Shown one piece after another: positions 61,253 to 64,000 of a stretch of DNA of 64,000 bases. The translations under genes and the position numbers were made by a program. Position 1 is the stretch's first letter, and every line of letters starts with the position of its first letter. This DNA comes from Streptomyces adelaidensis (GTDB lineage: Bacteria; Actinomycetota; Actinomycetes; Streptomycetales; Streptomycetaceae), in contig NZ_JAEMUX010000019.1 in the NCBI RefSeq assembly GCF_016598475.1, forward strand, positions 57,932 through 121,931, in the 5' to 3' direction. A model generated the notes under the pieces. It was not told where the DNA came from. It did no database searches and saw nothing but the letters and a program-made list of their open reading frames with translations.

Positions 61253-61269
61253 CTCAGTCTTCCCTCAGT
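61253..61269 (+). promoter_or_regulatory. Direct repeat CTCAGT-N5-CTCAGT
   Basis: Two CTCAGT words 11 bases apart, about 45 bases upstream of the GT2 gene. An 11-base period is typical of OmpR/PhoB-family response-regulator sites. Confidence 0.4.
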
Positions 61270-61313
61270 ACTCGCACAGCGTCGCCCCAGAAGCGGCCTC
61301 GACAGTCGCTGTC

Positions 61314-62174
61314 ATGAACGAAAAGAACGCGGGAGGCGCCCGGCAGCGCTCGGTCGAGATCGTGGTGCCGGTCCACAACGAGGCGCACGTCCTCGCCGAC
61401 AGTGTCGGTCGTCTCCACGCATACCTCGAAGCCTCCTTCCCGTTTCCGTTCCGGATCACGATCGCGGACAACGCGAGCACGGACGCCACCTGGGAGGCGG
61501 CCCTCGCCCTGGCGGACCGGCTGCCGCACGTCCACGCCGTCCACCTGGACGCCAAGGGCCGGGGCCGCGCGCTGAAGCACGTGTGGAGCCGGTCGACGGC
61601 GGATGTCGTCGCCTACATGGACGTCGACCTGTCGACCGGCCTCGAAGGCTTCCTGCCGCTGGTCGCGCCGCTGCTCTCCGGCCACAGCGACCTCGCCGTC
61701 GGCAGCCGGCTGCACCGGCAGGCGGACGTCGTCCGCGGCGCCAAGCGTGAGTTCGTCTCCCGCTCCTACAACCTGCTGCTGAAGCTGGGCCTCGCCGCGC
61801 GCTTCTCCGACGCGCAGTGCGGCTTCAAGGCGGTACGCGCCGACGTCTTCCGCGCGCTCGCCCCGCGCATCGAGGACACCGCCTGGTTCTTCGACACCGA
61901 ACTCCTCGTGCTGGCCCAGCGCAACGGGCTCCGTATCCACGAGGTCCCCGTCGACTGGGTCGACGACCCCGACAGCCGCGTCGACATCGTCCGTACCGCC
62001 GTCGACGACCTCAAGGGCATGGGCCGCATGCTCCGCGCGACGGCCGGCCGCCGCGTCCTCGTCACCGGCGTACCGCGCCGGACGAGGCGCGCCTGGACAC
62101 CGGCCGCGGCCGCCCCGCAGACCACCACCGCCCCCCTCCCCCAGGGCATCAAGGACATGGAGTACGCGTCATGA
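61314..62174 (+). CDS. Family 2 glycosyltransferase (dolichyl-phosphate glycosyltransferase type)
   Basis: A 286-residue cytoplasmic GT-A enzyme: VEIVVPVHNEAHVLADSV, ITIADNASTDAT, AYMDVDLSTGLEGF (DxD region), VGSRLHRQADV, DAQCGFKAVRADV. This matches polyprenyl-phosphate glucosyl/mannosyltransferases that charge a lipid carrier. Its TGA overlaps the ATG of the next gene, a GT39 enzyme that should use such a lipid-linked sugar, so the two form one pathway. Confidence 0.88.
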   Translation: MNEKNAGGARQRSVEIVVPVHNEAHVLADSVGRLHAYLEASFPFPFRITIADNASTDATWEAALALADRLPHVHAVHLDAKGRGRALKHVWSRSTADVVAYMDVDLSTGLEGFLPLVAPLLSGHSDLAVGSRLHRQADVVRGAKREFVSRSYNLLLKLGLAARFSDAQCGFKAVRADVFRALAPRIEDTAWFFDTELLVLAQRNGLRIHEVPVDWVDDPDSRVDIVRTAVDDLKGMGRMLRATAGRRVLVTGVPRRTRRAWTPAAAAPQTTTAPLPQGIKDMEYAS

Positions 62175-64000
62175 CGACCCTCGCCCCGCCGCCCGCCACC
62201 GGGCGGGACAACAGTCCGAGGCACCGGGCCGAAGCACCGCCCACCGGCTCCGGCTCGGGAGCAGGGGGCGGTCTCGCCGCCCGTACCCGGCGGCTGTTCA
62301 CCGGCGCCCCGGAGGACCCCCGCTGGGCCCGCCCGGCGCTGTGGGCGATCCTCGTCCTGGCCACGGCGCTGTACGCCTGGAACCTGTCCTCCATCACCGG
62401 CAACACCTTCTACAACACGGCCGTCTACAGCGGCACGCAGAGCTGGAAGGCGTTCTTCTTCGGCGCGTTGGACGCGGGCAGCTTCATCACCGTCGACAAG
62501 CCGCCGTTCGCCCTGTGGGTGATGGGCCTGTCGGCCCGCGTGTTCGGCTACGGCACCTGGCAGATGATGCTGCCGATGGTCGCGGTCGGCGTGGGCTCGG
62601 TGGCCCTGCTGTACCGGATGGTCAAGCGTGACTTCGGGGCGGTGGCGGGCACGATCGCCGCGCTCGCGCTCACCCTCACACCCATCACGGTCGCCATCAC
62701 CCGGGACACCAACCCCGACCCGGTCCTCGTCTTCCTGATGCTGCTGGGCGCGGCGGCCCTGATGAAGGCCGTCCGCACGGGCCGCATGATGCCCCTCGTC
62801 TGGTCTGGCGTCGCGATCGGCTTCGCCTTCAACACGAAGATGATGCAGGCGTACGTCGTCCTGCCGGTCTTCTTCCTCGTCTACCTGTGGGCCGCCCGGG
62901 GCAGCCTGGGCCGCCGTATCCGGAACCTGGCCGTCGGCACGGTCGCGCTGGTCGTGTCGAGCGCCTGGTGGATGGTGGTCGTGGACCTCGTCCCCGCCTC
63001 CTCCCGCCCGTACATCGGCGGCTCGACCGACAACACGGTCTGGGACCTGGTCATCGGCTACAACGGCTTCGGCCGGATCTTCGGGGCGAGTTCGTCGACG
63101 GGCTCGCAGGGCAACGGGGCGAGCTTCGGCGGCGACGCGAGCATCTACCGGATGTTCAACGAGACCATGGGCGGCCAGATCTCCTGGCTGATCCCCTTCG
63201 CGGCCATCGCCCTCGTCGCCGGGCTCGTCCTGCGCGGCCGCGCGCCCCGCACCGACGCCAAGCGCGCGGCCCTGATGCTCTGGGGCGGCTGGTTCGTCCT
63301 GCACTACCTGACCTTCTCCCTCGCCGAGGGCACCTTCCACCCGTACTACGTCACCGCCATGGCCCCCGGTATCGCGGCCCTCGCCGGTGCGGGCGGGGTC
63401 ATGCTGTACGGCGCCTTCAAGGAGAAGTCGGTCGCGAAGTGGGGGTGGGTGCTTCCGCTGGCGGTCGCGGTGAGCGCGGTCTGGGCGGTCGTCCTGCTCC
63501 AGCGGGTGTCCGGCTCCGGGACCCTCTACACCGTCGCCGAGGTCGTGGCCGGGGTCGCCGGCGCGACCGCCGTGATCGGGCTCCTCCTCGGACGCTTCAC
63601 ACGCCGCCGCAGGCTGGTCGGCCTCGCCTCCCTCGCGGCGGTCGTCGCCCTGCTGGCCGGCCCCGCCGCGTACTCCGTCTCGGCGGCCACCACCGCGAGC
63701 GGCAACGGAACGAACCCGACGGCCGGCCCCAGCACCGGGAGCGGCATGGGCGGCGGCGGTCAGCGCCCCAGCGGCAGCGCGCCGACCGGCACGGCGCCGG
63801 GCGGGACCGCCCAGAGCGGCAACGCCCAGAGCGGGACGAGCAACTCCGGCTCCAGCACGGGCAGCTCCAGCAGCTCCAGCAGCTCCAGCAGCTCCAGCAG
63901 CTCCAGCAGCTCCAGCAGCTCCAGCGACGGTCAGGCCGACGGTGGCGGCGGTGGCGGCATGGGCGGCGGCTCCCAGGTCTCGTCCGAGATGATCACGTAC
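62171..64000 (+). CDS. GT39/ArnT-like membrane glycosyltransferase (3' end outside window)
   Basis: ATG 62171 overlaps the GT2 stop (ATGA). At least 610 residues. The first helix (PALWAILVLATALYAWNLSS) is followed by the extracytoplasmic loop GALDAGSFITVDKPPFALWV, where the Asp of VDKPP is typical of YkcB/ArnT-like transferases. Eight to ten more helices follow, with TRDTNPDPVLVF and TFHPYYVTAMAPGIAAL. From about residue 525 (63740 onward) the chain becomes a Ser/Gly-rich tail in which AGCTCCAGC repeats code a run of about 20 serines (63850-63925). The frame is still open at the window end. Confidence 0.88.
   Translation, partial: MTTLAPPPATGRDNSPRHRAEAPPTGSGSGAGGGLAARTRRLFTGAPEDPRWARPALWAILVLATALYAWNLSSITGNTFYNTAVYSGTQSWKAFFFGALDAGSFITVDKPPFALWVMGLSARVFGYGTWQMMLPMVAVGVGSVALLYRMVKRDFGAVAGTIAALALTLTPITVAITRDTNPDPVLVFLMLLGAAALMKAVRTGRMMPLVWSGVAIGFAFNTKMMQAYVVLPVFFLVYLWAARGSLGRRIRNLAVGTVALVVSSAWWMVVVDLVPASSRPYIGGSTDNTVWDLVIGYNGFGRIFGASSSTGSQGNGASFGGDASIYRMFNETMGGQISWLIPFAAIALVAGLVLRGRAPRTDAKRAALMLWGGWFVLHYLTFSLAEGTFHPYYVTAMAPGIAALAGAGGVMLYGAFKEKSVAKWGWVLPLAVAVSAVWAVVLLQRVSGSGTLYTVAEVVAGVAGATAVIGLLLGRFTRRRRLVGLASLAAVVALLAGPAAYSVSAATTASGNGTNPTAGPSTGSGMGGGGQRPSGSAPTGTAPGGTAQSGNAQSGTSNSGSSTGSSSSSSSSSSSSSSSSSSSSSDGQADGGGGGGMGGGSQVSSEMITY

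Noticed and set aside
1..64000. CRISPR arrays, transposase/IS elements and prophage structural genes
   Set aside because: No regularly spaced palindromic repeats, transposase motifs, integrase or phage genes were seen.

Overview
The window is a high-GC actinobacterial chromosome segment, almost certainly Streptomyces. The evidence is very GC-rich third codon positions, GTG/TTG starts, several apparently leaderless genes, Streptomyces-type dispersed repeats, and a housekeeping neighbourhood (mscL, fructose PTS, an HrdD-type sigma factor) that I recall from S. coelicolor.

0.0-30.6 kb is a mostly conserved core. In order it holds the end of a cation/proton antiporter, an MFS exporter, an FmdB zinc-ribbon protein, methylthioadenosine phosphorylase, an SAF/CpaB-like protein, MscL, a P1-family self-cleaving peptidase, an L,D-transpeptidase lipoprotein, a DUF6227 protein, the fruR-fruK-fruA operon, a DHA2 exporter divergent from a WYL regulator, hrdD with a textbook SigR promoter, an extradiol dioxygenase divergent from a MarR regulator, a TetR-regulated DHA2 exporter, a secreted M6 metalloprotease, a double-length IclR regulator, a TetR regulator and a three-gene ABC exporter.

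30.7-52.1 kb is an accessory, decaying region. Many genes are broken in a recurring way: the N-terminus of one gene joined to the C-terminus of another, often in frame (AraC::flavin monooxygenase, serine hydrolase::zinc alcohol dehydrogenase), a short-chain dehydrogenase with internal in-frame losses, a CocE hydrolase with a one-base frameshift, a TetR without its DNA-binding half, and truncated DUF3500, HupE and ferredoxin-reductase-like genes. Intact systems sit among them: an ABC transporter/two-component operon with a divergent PaaX regulator, and a LysR/SnoaL/NmrA group.

Inside this region an intact tRNA-Arg(CCT) gene at 43.2 kb is followed by two further copies of its 3' part (44 bp, starting exactly at the anticodon loop) at 45.2 and 46.2 kb. 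They bracket two small segments, one with a DUF234 ATPase and one with a HigBA-type toxin-antitoxin pair. No integrase is visible. The layout looks like tandem integration and decay of tRNA-targeted elements, or elements mobilisable in trans.

52.4-58.2 kb is a secreted arabinan/arabinoxylan-degrading locus: two GH43 enzymes on the minus strand, divergent from a 773-residue LamG-GH43-AbfB enzyme. 58.2-64 kb carries a membrane protein with repeat-rich soluble part, a DUF4352 protein, a zinc-ribbon protein and a GT2/GT39 glycosyltransferase pair, the last running off the window end.
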